A DNA stretch of 64,000 nt. Source: Hydractinia symbiolongicarpus (Eukaryota; Cnidaria; Hydrozoa; Anthoathecata; Hydractiniidae). The position numbers and the translations under genes were made by a program. The stretch lies in assembly GCF_029227915.1 (NCBI RefSeq), contig NC_079889.1:4650001-4714000 (forward strand), written 5' to 3'. Of the stretch, positions 11,610 to 22,599 are shown piece after piece. How positions within the stretch are numbered: position 1 is the first letter of the stretch; each line of letters starts with the position of its first letter. The notes under the pieces were generated by a model. The model searched no databases. It was not told the origin of the DNA and saw nothing but the letters and a program-made list of their open reading frames with translations.

Positions 11610-14600
11610 GATGCTGAATTAACCTGATTCTAGTAACGTTTAACAACCGGATAACTATTGTGCTATAGAATTTGCTACTTTAGTTAGAGCTTTATATGCA
11701 GCAGGTAATATCTGATTATTTACCATTTAAAAAGATATTAACTAATATTACATAGCGCGAAATTAAATTTCACAAATTGCTTTAAATGACGCAGTTTGCT
11801 TATGTAAAAAGAGAGCGGTACAGGGCGACAGAAACAATGATACCAACACTCAATTTGATTCTAAGAATCTTGCTAGAATGCATCTAAGCCGTACCATTTA
11901 ATAGCATATTTAATAAGACGTATTTGTCTCACTTCTGTATGACACCTTAGCCAACTGAGCCTTTACGCCTTGAGTTGAAACGTTTAATTCGACGGCTTTT
12001 ATATGAATTATTCCTCGAAAGAAAGATTATTTGTAAAAGCGGTTCAAAAGCTGGCAAATTATGTCGCTAAACAAAAAATGATTTATTGATGGGAATTTTT
12101 GATTTTTTTATCCGTTGCCGTTTTTGTGCCGATCTTAAAACGCTAATAAAAATCATGTATAAAGTCATGCTTTAGACGAACTCTTAAAACGAGATAGCAT
12201 AGAGCTTCAAAGCTGCTCAAGAAAATGTGCAGCTAGATGACCATACGTTTTATGTTTTAACGAATGGTTACATAAATTATTTGGTGCCCAAAGGTTTTAA
12301 GATAACATCATCAATTTGTCCGTTTAAAATTCTTGCCATTTCGTGACAATGATGTCCCCTCAAAAATAAATTTCTAGCTGTTTTATTTAGCTCGGCACTA
12401 TACGTATGACACGGGAGTGGAGAAATTAACAGTTGTTAAGACATTGTTATTTATATAGATTTTTCAGTTAGCTTTTACGAACATAAGTAATCTGCGCGGA
12501 TATTAATCTGCGTCATCAGGTATATTCTTTTACAAAAAATATTCAATAGTGTTAAGCAATCAATTTACTGTGAAATTTTAATAAGTCTACTATGCTCAAC
12601 TGTTGTTTTGATTTTTCATTAATCTTAACAATACAGGGCGTCGTCTTCTGTGATTTTCACGCAAATAAGTTGTTGTTGCAAATGTAAATTTAATTTGACA
12701 TATTGAATTTTTTTGGTTTTTAATTTAGAAAGACCGAACATTCTAGGATAAAAAACTCCTTTTGCCAGCTTGATTAGAATTTCCACCGAAACTTGAACTG
12801 CTGAAACTCTAAATACAAACATTACTACACCCACAATTCTAAAAAAATCTGTCTTAGGCTACTTTTCGGTGTTCTAAACTATTTCTTTGCCCAATGAACT
12901 TAGAACACAAAAAACAGGTTTAGCGTTACTTTCTACTTTGTTAACGGTAGCAATAACATCACATATATTTTGATTGATTATTATTTTCTAAGTCCAGGTT
13001 TTAGTGAAGCCCTTGCGTCAGGATTTTCAGAGAACGCTAGAGGATGAAACGGTGGATGAAAGACGTTTGTAGCCTCTTCTGAGGTAGACGTCTTCAGGTT
13101 CAAGGGTCATTCAATACGGTCTGCCTCCACCTTAGGGGTGGAAGTGGAAGCACATTTGATATATAAAGCCAAGGTCGGTGACCTAAACAATAAAGAGAAA
13201 GGTTTATACTTCGCGTTACATATTTTGCATGGGGTTAATTCTTTGCAAATTTTAAAAAATGCTAACATCCAAAGTTTTTTTAGCATTTGTTATATGATCA
13301 TTTTTGCTGTTTATTTTGTTGTTTATTTGGTGTTAAGACGTTGCTAAGGTGCAATCTGTCGTATGGATAAATTACAAAGCAGATTTGAGTATCGATCTAG
13401 CGAAATGACGTCTTTGTATTGTTCCCTTTAACCCTATTCGGGCCGGGGGAGGGGCTAAAAAAGCCCCCCTCTCACTTTTTTATTTTGAAGTAGGCTTATT
13501 ATAATCTAAATTTTTTTGACTTTTTATCAAATTTAATAAGCTCCACGAATATATAAAAAAAATTGATATGGCGTCACACCCGTTGGCATGGTGACACATC
13601 TGTCAACAGGTTGTATAAAAAAAAACTTAATTTTTTGTAGAAATTGTTTTACGTTCATTTTATGCATTACCTATACGTTTTTTTAAAAATATTTATTTGT
13701 TTATGGGTTCTATTTTTGTGATGACTTCCTTGCTGACAGAATGACGTTTTTTTTTATCCAAATCAAGTTCCAATGCCAACATGTGTACGAAGTTTCAATA
13801 AAATACCATGTTTTCTTCATCGTTTTTGGAGAAAAGATCTTTTAGAATAGAATAAAATGCAAAGAAGAACACAACGCCTAAATTTGAAAGTAAACAATAA
13901 CTATGTTGAGTTTTGTTATCTTCTTCAAACTTCTCTAATACACGTAAATTATTTGAACTTTGATAAAAAAAAAACTTTATAACTTGAAACGTGAAAAAAT
14001 TACCTATAGAAATTCTATTAATGATAATAGCACGCTTGAGACACGAACATAAGACACAAGTTGATACGCAATACACTCCAAAAGAACAATGAAACTTACA
14101 CATGATATACATAAAATATACGTAACATATTGAACACGAAACGAACATATAGTAACATATATAACACCAAAGCAAAACAAAATCCAGTGTTAACTGTACA
14201 ACATACACCATAAAGCTTTATCTGTGGATGCACCAAGTTTAGTGACAAGGATTACATTTGGCGATTTTGCGAATTTTTGTGCTTTTCGCGTATCGTAAAT
14301 GACCTATTAAGCCCCCACTCCCGAATAAGTCCCCCTTCTGAATAAACCCCCTCCCCCATAATTCATTTTGACAAATAAGCCCCCACTGAATTCGAATTCA
14401 CAGTAATTTCAATATAGTTGATAGGGACTGAGAAAATACTACTATTGATTAAATGGTATTTATTTCGCAGGTTGAGGTATTAATAATACTCGTGGTTATA
14501 ATATCCAATTCAAAGTTAGGGTTTTTTTCTTTCTTTTTTTTCAACTTGTCGAAAAAATATATTTCCGAATAACTTGCTCCCTGTCAAAGCAACATACTTT

Positions 14601-14940
14601 TTTAGAACAACAAGTCCGACCACCCTTCTTTCCAACCACAAATGCTTCAAGTTTGTTTTCAGACGCTGCGTTAAGAAAGTTTTGAAGTAAACATGACATT
14701 TCTGTTGGTAGATGTCCAACCAGTAGTGTTACTTCTTCGGTTGATTTAAAAACGCCAATAGCATTCCCGGGTGTCTGTTCTCCATATTAATTTTTGTCCA
14801 ATATGTAGTGCCCAAGCGTCTTTATAAAATGAGATCTACAAATAGCTGTCTGGAACTCAATTCTAAAATTCATTTCATACGATACTGACAATGCTCTAGA
14901 CATCTTTGAAAGCTTTATTCGTCGTTACAAATAAAACCAA
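11610..14940. other. Gene-poor region with GC-rich islands
   Basis: No supported gene. A minus-strand 138-codon ORF at 13,795-14,211 is rich in Cys, Tyr and Phe and hydrophobic, but has no family resemblance and probably reflects base composition. A G/C-rich hairpin (GGGGGAGGGGCTAAAAAAGCCCCCCTC) lies near 13,445-13,472. Near 14,310-14,385 there is a degenerate run of AATAAGCCCCC-type units. Confidence 0.4.
14310..14390. repeat. Degenerate AATAAGCCCCC minisatellite
   Basis: Four imperfect units are visible: TTAAGCCCCCACTCC, AATAAGTCCCCCTTCT, AATAAACCCCCTCCCCC and AATAAGCCCCCACT. It is C-rich in an AT-rich context and ends beside the palindrome GAATTCGAATTC, which recurs at about 14,963. It may be the edge of a mobile element. 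Confidence 0.5.
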
Positions 14941-15049
14941 CGTTATATTCGCTCTTGCTCTGAGAATTCGAATTCAAACGTTTAGGTAATTCAAATGTTT
15001 TGTTTTTGAATAGAATTTTGTTTCAATTTTTTTTATTTTCATCGCGAAA

Positions 15050-15208
15050 ATGGAACTAGAAGAGCCAGCAACAATTTCTCACAAAAGAGAGAAAATAAAT
15101 TCTTATGCGATTAAGTTTAAACTTGAAGTTGTTGAATTTGCAGAAAACAAATCAATTGGAGCTACTGCGGTGAAATATAAAGTTGACTGCCATTGTATTC
15201 GTGATTAG
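15050..15208 (+). pseudogene. Transposase N-terminal HTH fragment (pogo/Tigger/CENP-B-like)
   Basis: From ATG 15050 the frame gives 52 codons including SYAIKFKLEVVEFAENKS and VKYKVDCHCIRD, then TAG. The pattern (YxxxFKLxVVxFAExxS...AxKYxVxxxxIRxW) is that of the psq/CENP-B-type helix-turn-helix at the start of pogo/Tigger and related transposases. The stop falls where a conserved Trp is expected, followed by KK, so it looks like a TGG to TAG nonsense change. Nothing of the catalytic domain follows. Confidence 0.5.
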
Positions 15209-15993
15209 AAGAAGATTTTGGGAGATTACCGCCCAAAATATGCGTTAAAATACGCCAAATGGGCGTACCTAATACTAACAAAATTTATCACCTTGTTCAG
15301 GCTTTTTCCAGCGTTAAAAAGTACAAGTATAAGTAATATATAAAACATGTAAACTTTGTATAAATAAACCTATAAACGCAATCAGTATAAATCAATCAGC
15401 AAGTATATGTATTTAAAAAAACCTTTAACTCTTATTCTATTCAGTAAACTCATCTATTACTTCATCAGAAAACACAGTGATTGACCTGTTAAACATGATA
15501 ACTGCTAGGCTGCTTAACCTTTCCTATGACATCCTGTTTTGCATCGGGGTCTTTAAACGCCTTAGCCCAGAGATACTTCTCTCACAAGTGCATGAGGTTA
15601 CAGGAATTGTAGCCAAAATTCTAAAACTTCACGGATTGATGGAAATGTGTACCTATTTGTGGTTTTAAGTAAAGAGGTGATATCTGTTGGTAGAGCACCT
15701 TGATAGTTTTTCCAAAATATCCCCCACATATCTAACTGGGCACATGTTACTAAGGGCCGGAATATCACTCGCAAATCGCAGAAATTCTTGAAACTTAACC
15801 TTCTAGTTAAATCCAAATACCTTCACAAAAATACCAGCAACACCTTTCCTGGGCTCAACAAATGTGTTGAATAAATTGCCCATTTGTTTATATCATAAGC
15901 TTTGATAGGTGGTTTTAATAGAATGCTACAAAATTAAAAAATATATAGAGTGACACAAATTTTAAAGGTACTGTCTGCATCACATATAGTTTA

Positions 15994-16065
15994 CTCCTGT
16001 CAGAAATCGAACCTGAACCTTTTACGAAATTGTATCATAAATATCATACCATTTGATCACAGGAG
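15994..16065 (-). tRNA. tRNA-like 72-nt module (pseudo-tRNA) inside repeat copy 1
   Basis: Read on the minus strand, the ends CTCCTGT and ACAGGAG form a perfect 7-bp acceptor-like stem, and the whole is exactly 72 nt. A D-arm-like stem (ATCA/TGAT) encloses AATGGTA. A T-arm-like stem (TCAGG/TCTGA) encloses TTCGATT, matching a Pol III B box (GGTTCGATTTC). The anticodon stem is weak with an 11-nt loop, so a working tRNA is unlikely. The same module occurs at 59,003-59,075. Confidence 0.45.
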
Positions 16066-16299
16066 TTTAGACATTTAGTAAAAAAAATAAATGTGCATAT
16101 TCCATACAAAACTCATTATATACCTGAATAACAATAAAAATTAATAAAACGCACAAAAATGATGACCAAATGAAGGATTTTGAAACACATTCTGCATACT
16201 CAATTATGGCCAGTTCTCTTGACTTGGTCTTTGTACACACATCACAACCATCCGATAATCATTACACAAAAATATTGTTAGGTGATTGATCAAAATTCT

Positions 16300-16562
16300 C
16301 AAACGCCAGGATTTCATCACGAATCAGCAACACAGAAATAGATCTGTAAAGAGAGTTGCCATCTCCACTGACACTGCATAACAAAAAAATACATCAGAAG
16401 ATTAGTAAGATTTTTTCTATCCATATTGTTATAGCTATATAACATATCTCAAGTAGTCTTGGCGGAGGGCACCACTACGATGACTTGGCTTTAAAATTGA
16501 TGGATACGTTTTCCATCCTTAATACAGCTTTCGTTTCCACTCATCATACTGGCTCAATATTC
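16300..16562 (-). pseudogene. OTU-like protease motif remnant, copy 1
   Basis: Minus-strand reading gives ILSQYDEWKRKLY, KTYPSILKPSH and VSVSGDGNSLYRSISVLLI across two stops and a frame change. The DGNxLxRS block is the catalytic-Cys motif of OTU-type cysteine proteases. Here the Cys codon is replaced by Ser (TCT), while copy 2 at 59.4 kb keeps DGNC. This is a remnant; the element's protein family is not further resolved. Confidence 0.5.
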
Positions 16563-16844
16563 TCTCAACAAACTCATTTTGTTAAAAAAATATAGCACCA
16601 GAAGTTTCATACAGGACAGGACCAGTGAAAAAACTTGTATACACACATTTTCAAATAGTAAATAATAAATAAGTATCTCATATTCACTAGAGATATTTTT
16701 GCAGAGAGAAACCTGGCTAGCAACCCTCAAATAATCTTCCCAAGCCAAATTTTTTTTTGATATTATTTTTGATGTTAGGGAATAAACTACATACTACTAT
16801 ACACTGGTTACTTGAAATTTATAAGAAATAGTGAAAAAGACATC

Positions 16845-17000
16845 TAGGCGGTGGGCCAATCCGTCTTAAAAGCTCGGAAAAAAGGTTTCGTACCCTAAAT
16901 CTCGGGACAAAAGTATCTATATATAAATTAGCGATTTTAAACATGCTGAATTCAAAAGTAAATGTTACCAAGCTGGTAACCCCGCAGTTTTCGAGAAATT
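16845..17000 (+). repeat. Left terminal inverted repeat of the EEADTR transposon
   Basis: Imperfect inverted repeat, paired with 22,600-22,751. The match includes the outermost TAG, GTGGGCCAA, CGGGACAAA.GTATCT, GATTTTAAA, AATGTTACCAAG and CCCGCAGTTTTC. Confidence 0.8.
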
Positions 17001-17394
17001 GAGCATCAAAAATACATTATTCGTGTGTTATCGTGTTTTATCGTGTTAAGTGCTTTGCAAAGTATTTCTTTGTAATATATAGTTTAAAAAATTCAAAAAC
17101 ACAATATAAATATTAACAGACACAGACAAATTTTTACAGCTTTAAAAAACTAGAAAAAACTAGGTAAATATTTAATTATCGGGTCGTATCGAGAACTTTT
17201 CGATGAACTAAAATCTCCAGCGTCCCTATCCCAGTTTTTTATTTTTTCTTCTACCTAATATTATTTTCATGTATATCGACTGAAAAATACAAAAAGGTCA
17301 GTAAGTAGCTTAATTATAAGTTAAATAATCTATTGAAAAAAGCAGATCGTGTGTTATCGATATTTAGTAAAAAAACAACAACAACTTTATTCCA

Positions 17395-20300
17395 CTATTT
17401 CAGCGTCTGATAATATCTGACTCATCAATTAAAAAGTCGACGTTACTAAAATTCACATCAACCTCATCATCGCAATCTTCTTTGCTTGATTCTGCATTTA
17501 CATATCTTTGTACATGAGGGTTCATTCTTTAAACATTCGAAACTTCTTTTTTTAAACCCACTTTTGCATCCACAGCAATTCTTTCAGCATCTCTACAGCA
17601 CAATCTGTATCCATCCAATCTACAACAATTTTGTCTTTTTCAATGTTCCAGTCATGATTTTTTTACATCAGGAGCATCGATAACCTGAGATAAACACCTC
17701 TTCCAGATAAAAGCTTTGTGTGTTTTTGCGATGCATCGAACGTCGATGGCAGTAATTCTTCGGCAAACTTGCCTTGTTCAAAAAGTTCCACTCGAGCTTA
17801 ATTACACCGTTTTTTACTGCTTTCATATAATGAGTATACGAAATCTTCAACTGTTGAGGCGTCAAAACATTCGCTATCCCCACAACAGCCGATTACGTGC
17901 TGAAAAGATATGCTTGTATTAAGGCATTGCCAGCACTTTTGCTTCCCCTTGCTGTAAAAGCAGCTGGTGGTATCGCAGCCTTGAAGATGAGTTGAAAATT
18001 AAAAGTGTATTTATATTTTTGAGTCACTACACTCTTTTACGAACATTTGAATTTTTGCAGTTTGTCCTCACATTAGAGAAAAACACCACATAAAATTAGT
18101 CATGTAGAGGAATTGTTTATTTTAACAGAATTTGTATTTTTTACCACTTGTTTTCTTCTAAAAAATTATTTAGCTACTACTTAAAATTTTGAATTCCGGA
18201 TTGTTTATACAACAAATGAGTTTATTGTATCCCCTTACCTGTAAATGCATGAAATCCGATAATTGAATTAATTTTTATGTCTGAAAGGGAAGATGCAATA
18301 GCTTTGATGTCCAAAATACGTTTCCTGTCACCAACTCCAGTTTCGACGAACAGGTTTGAAGGTATTGAACTGTAAGTTGCACCCAGGATAACAATAACAT
18401 CTGTATCTGGTGTGTTAACAAGAATGCTTCTAAAGCGTTTTGCTGCGTGACTGCTGTGAAGGACTAGTCTTGTGTCTGCCTCTTCGTGGTCGCATGATAA
18501 TTCTTGAGCAACTATTGATGTCAGCGTATCTTTTGGTGTCGTTGCAGAAAGTAGCTTGTAACAAAGGTCTTTGTTTGTTACGAACATTGTTATGTTTTTT
18601 AACTGCGATATTCTTGCCACGATGTCGCCAGAAAAGATAGCAGATTTTCCTTGTTTTCTCCGACACCAAGGTACTTTCTCCATTGAATGGGAACTTTCTT
18701 ATTTAGATGAAGAATGGTAATACTTTGCCACCTTTTTGAAGAACGCCTAGCTCTTTCTGCGTTTTTTATACTTGTGGGGAAATACCTGTGGCCAACAAAA
18801 TCTACTTTCTTTGCATTTTATCGACCGGCCATATGGACAAGAGAATTGAAAACTTGTAGTGCCAATTGTCCAAACGTAAATAACGGGTTTTTTTACATTT
18901 GTTTGTGAGCCATGGCATCAACAATGATCATAGGTGTTTCAACTTCTTCAAGAATATGTAACAGCTTTGATTTAACTGTTTTACGCAAATTTCCTTCTGG
19001 CGTTGCCAAACTAGCTGTGTATTGAGACAAACTGTGAGAAAGTAATTGTTCCAGATCGATATCACGAGTAGGTTTGGAACCTTTCAAAGTAGTCGTTGCT
19101 GTATCTTTCCTTTTCTCCTTAGTCACGAATGATTTTAGATTTAATTTTTTTATTGTTTTAAAAAGATCTGAAGACTGACTCATTAAGTTTTTTTCGACAA
19201 AATTAATAAAGTGCATAGTTCCAAGCTCTTCTGCTATAATAATGTCATCAAATGCCTCTGAATTGACAACGCGGCTTGTAGAAACATTGACTTAATTTGA
19301 CTGGAAGTACTCGAACAGATTTACCATTGACTCTAAAGTGCAGATGACATTCTGGACATTTTGTTCGTGTCTATCTCGAGAACTACAATCCAAATTTTTT
19401 TCTTTTTCTGAAAGTGAGTATCAAAATGGGGATTATTGAATCATTTTGTGGAAAGAAAACAAAGCACAGTCTACGCTGTTCCAAAATAAAATATCTCACG
19501 TTTAATATTTGGTTAACACCGTTGATCGTTGATGATCTCTGTTAAAAAATAAGACAGTATTTTTATACCAAAGAAGAACTATACACTCTTCATAACAAGC
19601 CTGAGGACTTCTTCTTAGAAGTATATATGATTATATACTACAACTACTGTATTTTCAAATATACCGGTATAAATTAGCAGTTTCTTATTATAAACATATT
19701 CTTTTTCTTTCTTTGACCATAGCTTAAGTCTTTTCTAATAACAGACTGCTTAAGACTTCATTCTAATTTCACACATTTTTGGCACATTTAGCAACCCTAA
19801 ACAATATTACCTATTTCTTTCTGATTCTAAGTTACTAAATTCTACTGGATTTTTTAAAAACTGATTTCTCTAACAAAGTATATATTACATCTATTTACAT
19901 ATATATGTGCAATGTTCTGCATGGAATGGGCCACCCAGCATTATGCCCATATTACTGTGACCAGACATTACGTGAAGCTGAGCGAAGGAATTGAATATTA
20001 AGACCATGCAGAACTTACCTTCAAAACTTTCATTTACTTCTAACTGACTACATCTTTCTTCAACTTGACTAGATGATTGAGTATCTGTTTCCATAACTTA
20101 TTGTTCATGCAGCAAATCTCCAGCAACTATAACTTCATGAAATACTAACTCACTACTACTTCTTACACTTGGTCGATGAAAAACAACATGTGGAAAACTC
20201 TGTTGTATACGGGCCTTTAATCTCTCTGATTTGTAGCTGGAAGCATGTAATTGCTCTACAGTCTGAACAATTTTCACAAATCTATTGTGCAAATGTTTTA

Positions 20301-20740
20301 AAAAATATACTTTTCCTTGATTAACTAACTGTTCGTTGATATACTTGTCAAAAAACTTCATGAATGATTTTTCATACATCAATGTTTTCCCTTTTTTTCA
20401 TCCTAAAGTATTTTGGTGTAGCTGTTGTAACATGGCCTATGATATCTTACTTCCAATGCCACCATATCTTGTCCACACCCCAGCTTGCACAGTATGCCAC
20501 TATAATAAATTGTTGCATTATACTATAATATCAGGTTTTATTTTGATACACATAAAACAATTCCACTTTGTCATTCAAAACATCACATTCATATATGTAA
20601 AATGACTTAATTAGAACATATATATAGAATAAATCTCCATGTTTTTCTGCTGCATCTTTTAATGTCTGTTGATTTAAAGTTTCTACATTTGACAAGCCAA
20701 TTTTAACTCTCTTGCTATTTTGCTTAAATAACATATGCAT
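17395..20740 (-). pseudogene. EEADTR-family protein with FEN/XPG-like motifs and Cys-rich tail
   Basis: Minus-strand, intron-containing and mildly degenerate. In order: an N-terminal piece near 20,740-20,600 (LKDAAEKHGDLFY); 20,382-20,098 (VYFLKHLHNRFVKIVQTVEQ, SERLKARIQQSFPHVVFHRP); 19,215-18,700 with SLATPEGNLRKT and MIIVDAMA; then 18,600-18,239 with SCDHEEADTRLVLHSSHA, LVNTPDTDVIVIL and GFHAFTG. A donor after base 18,239 (ACAG|GTAAG) splices in phase to an acceptor at 17,980-17,981, so HAFT is followed by GCDTTSCFYSKGKQKCWQ. The last exon continues with LYESSKKRC, ARVELFEQGKFAEELLPSTF and a Cys-rich tail (NCCGCKSG, CTKICKCR). VDxxA, EEADTR, PDTDV and GCDTTS match, in spacing and order, the acidic residues of FEN1/XPG-like nucleases; the fold is inference. 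Several in-frame stops and at least two frameshifts (one near 18,590) make this copy non-functional as read. Confidence 0.65.
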
Positions 20741-21189
20741 AAATATAATATAGATAAACTTTGACAGAGTCTTTGTCTAAAAAAACCCGAAAAAGTCCCC
20801 CAGTTCGCCCTCATATATGCAAAGTTTTTGGCACGTCGACACCCTCATGCATAATGGAGCTATTAAAAATTTTTTGCCATCATTATAAAAATTAATATAC
20901 AAAATAATCAATATAAGCAGTTACAGTTTTAAAAATAGTTTCCTTGTTGCATATAATACATACTGCTGGTAAAACATGACCAGATCTTGCACCAATACTA
21001 CATGTTGATGGCTTCTTTACTGATGAATGTAGATGTTTGACTTACACAACATCATTCTAGGTCAATAGGTAAAAAAAGTTAAGGAACTACTTTTGTCAAA
21101 CAAAAATAAAAATGTATAAGCGAAACCTAAGCAATTAAGGCTTCTTTAAACAAATTTATCATCAAACAATATTTTATTTTTCGTAAAAA

Positions 21190-21665
21190 TTAGAGTGCCT
21201 TTTTTTTGCAGTGGATACTTACAGAACCGGTTTTTTTTTCGTAAAAGTTAGTGTTGTTTTTTGAAAGATACTCATTTTAATATCGGGAGAATAGGTTAAA
21301 TAAGAACACGTGTTTACAATATATCTCTGTTTATCTCTTTCTCCCTATTCACTATCATAACTCTCGTGTCAATCAAAATCGTCCCTCTTCTTCTGCCCAA
21401 GTCCTCTCCATTGTCGATGTCTTTACGACATTACACTCATTAGAGTGCCAATTACTTTGTATGAGACAAGGTTACCTTTAGAGTGTCGTTTTTTGTAGAA
21501 GACAAGTTTACATTTAGAGTACCATTTTTTTTGTGGAGATATTAGAGCACCGGTTTTTTTCGTAAGACTCATTGGGATTGCCGGTTTTTTCGCGCGATTC
21601 AATAGACTAAAGCACCGGTTTTTTCAGAGATACTTAGAGTGCTGGTTAAAAGTTTTTTTTAAAGA
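21190..21665. repeat. Degenerate minisatellite, AGAGTGCCGGTTTTTT-type units
   Basis: Within the 5.9-kb transposon, variants of (TT)AGAGTGCCGGTTTTTTTCG recur at least eight times with spacers: TTAGAGTGCCTTTTTTTT, AGAACCGGTTTTTTTTTCG, TTAGAGTGTCGTTTTTTG, TTAGAGTACCATTTTTTT, TTAGAGCACCGGTTTTTTTC, TTGCCGGTTTTTTCGCG, AAAGCACCGGTTTTTTC and TTAGAGTGCTGG. Subterminal repeat clusters like this often bind transposase; that role is inference. Confidence 0.6.
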
Positions 21666-21885
21666 AGACAAGTAATCAGTACCTTATAAAATAAAAGTGG
21701 ATATTGGAGTAATATTTGATCAAAAAATCCAATGGAAAGAGAACATTCTAAATTTAGAATTATAAAAACTTAAATATATATTTATTCACTTGTTACGCCA
21801 TATTTCCAAATACTGCTTTTGCACACTGTATCTGCAAAAAACAAAGTAGCATGACCAAAGAGAGGCATTACCTTTGGCCCTATTA

Positions 21886-21970
21886 ACTCCTGCCAGGATT
21901 TGAACCTGGATCTCCTAACGCCGCTCTTTTTAACAATAAAAATCATGCTGCACCGCTACAATAACTTTGC
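21886..21970 (-). tRNA. tRNA-derived fragment (good T-arm/B box only)
   Basis: On the minus strand CCAGGTTCAAATCCTGG forms a perfect 5-bp T stem with the standard 7-nt loop, and an A-box-like TAGCGGTGCAGC lies upstream. The acceptor ends do not pair, so this is a tRNA-derived fragment or a SINE head, not a gene. Confidence 0.35.
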
Positions 21971-22077
21971 GGAACGTTGTCCTGGTACAAAAACTTGATT
22001 GCAATAACATTCTGCAGAATACTATGGCTTGTTCGGGAAATGCAAAATGGCGAAGATAGTTTTGTAAACTGCGTGGC

Positions 22078-22175
22078 TAAAGAACCGGTACCGGCTCTTT
22101 AACTAAAGAACCGGTAAATTTTTAGGTCACGTGATTTATCTACACCATCCTGCTATAAATACGGCGTGCGTTCCC
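22078..22175 (+). promoter_or_regulatory. Promoter-like block with palindrome, E-box and TATA box
   Basis: A near-perfect palindrome (AAAGAACCGGTACCGGCTCTTT) is followed by a second AAAGAACCGGT, the E-box CACGTG, and a TATA-like CTATAAATACGGCG about 25 bases later on the plus strand. It lies in the right third of the 5.9-kb transposon and points outward, away from the minus-strand EEADTR gene. It could be a bidirectional or transposase-binding region. Activity is inference. Confidence 0.3.
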
Positions 22176-22599
22176 TCATTCGCGCTCTTTCCAAGCCTTA
22201 TTCGATACATCTGCCTGTTCAAATTGTTACATTTTTCTTGGTTAACCTTTGACTTTAACAATGATAAGATGTCCATCTGCAGTAAAAGGTCTTTTGTATA
22301 ATTTCCTCATGTTTAAATAAAAAAACGAGAGGCATATTTCCTTGTTTTTAGTTAGTCTGGTAACAAGCTAAGACGGTTCCTTTTATACTCATGCTGCCAT
22401 TACATAACGTTGGATGTTTTAAGGTGGGTTTTGTGACCGTGACAAATAACGCACCACAGAATTTAATAATTGTGGCTGTTATTGCGCCAAGTTTTTACAG
22501 TATTGCAATTCTCACAGTTCGTTAAGAATTGTGTAAAACTCCTGTGTTCTAAAGGTAAGATTCTTGTGGAGTGAACGATAAAACAGTAAAAAAGTAACA

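Larger units (their letters stand above)
15926..16844 (-). mobile_element. Outer repeat, copy 1, left part (OTU/tRNA-like element)
   Basis: This stretch aligns along its length with 58,940-60,100, sharing for example ATTAAAAAATATA, GTCTGCATCACAT, the tRNA-like module, the OTU-like coding remnant, and ACTTGAAATTTATAAGAAATAG. The alignment breaks at 16,844, where the 5.9-kb transposon begins, and resumes at 22,752-23,070. I could not define the outer ends well. Probably an old, degenerate mobile element transcribed on the minus strand. Confidence 0.65.

Noticed and set aside
13795-14211. 138-codon minus-strand ORF with hydrophobic Cys/Tyr-rich sequence
   Set aside because: Composition mirrors simple repeats such as ACATATAGTAACATATATAACA; no domain, no splice context, no homology I recognise.
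14391-14975. GAATTCGAATTC palindromes at 14,391 and 14,963 as ends of one element
   Set aside because: The flanks show no further inverted similarity and no target duplication.
18222-18238. Apparent loss of the GCD motif (HAFTGKGIQ) in the EEADTR protein
   Set aside because: The bases form a splice donor. The in-phase acceptor at 17,980-17,981 restores GCDTTS, so the motif is present.
18430-18669. 79-codon minus-strand ORF in another frame of the EEADTR gene
   Set aside because: Shadow frame. Only its beginning belongs to the EEADTR reading before the frameshift near 18,590; the rest is out of frame.
21886-21970. Functional tRNA gene
   Set aside because: Good T arm but no pairing acceptor stem or anticodon arm.
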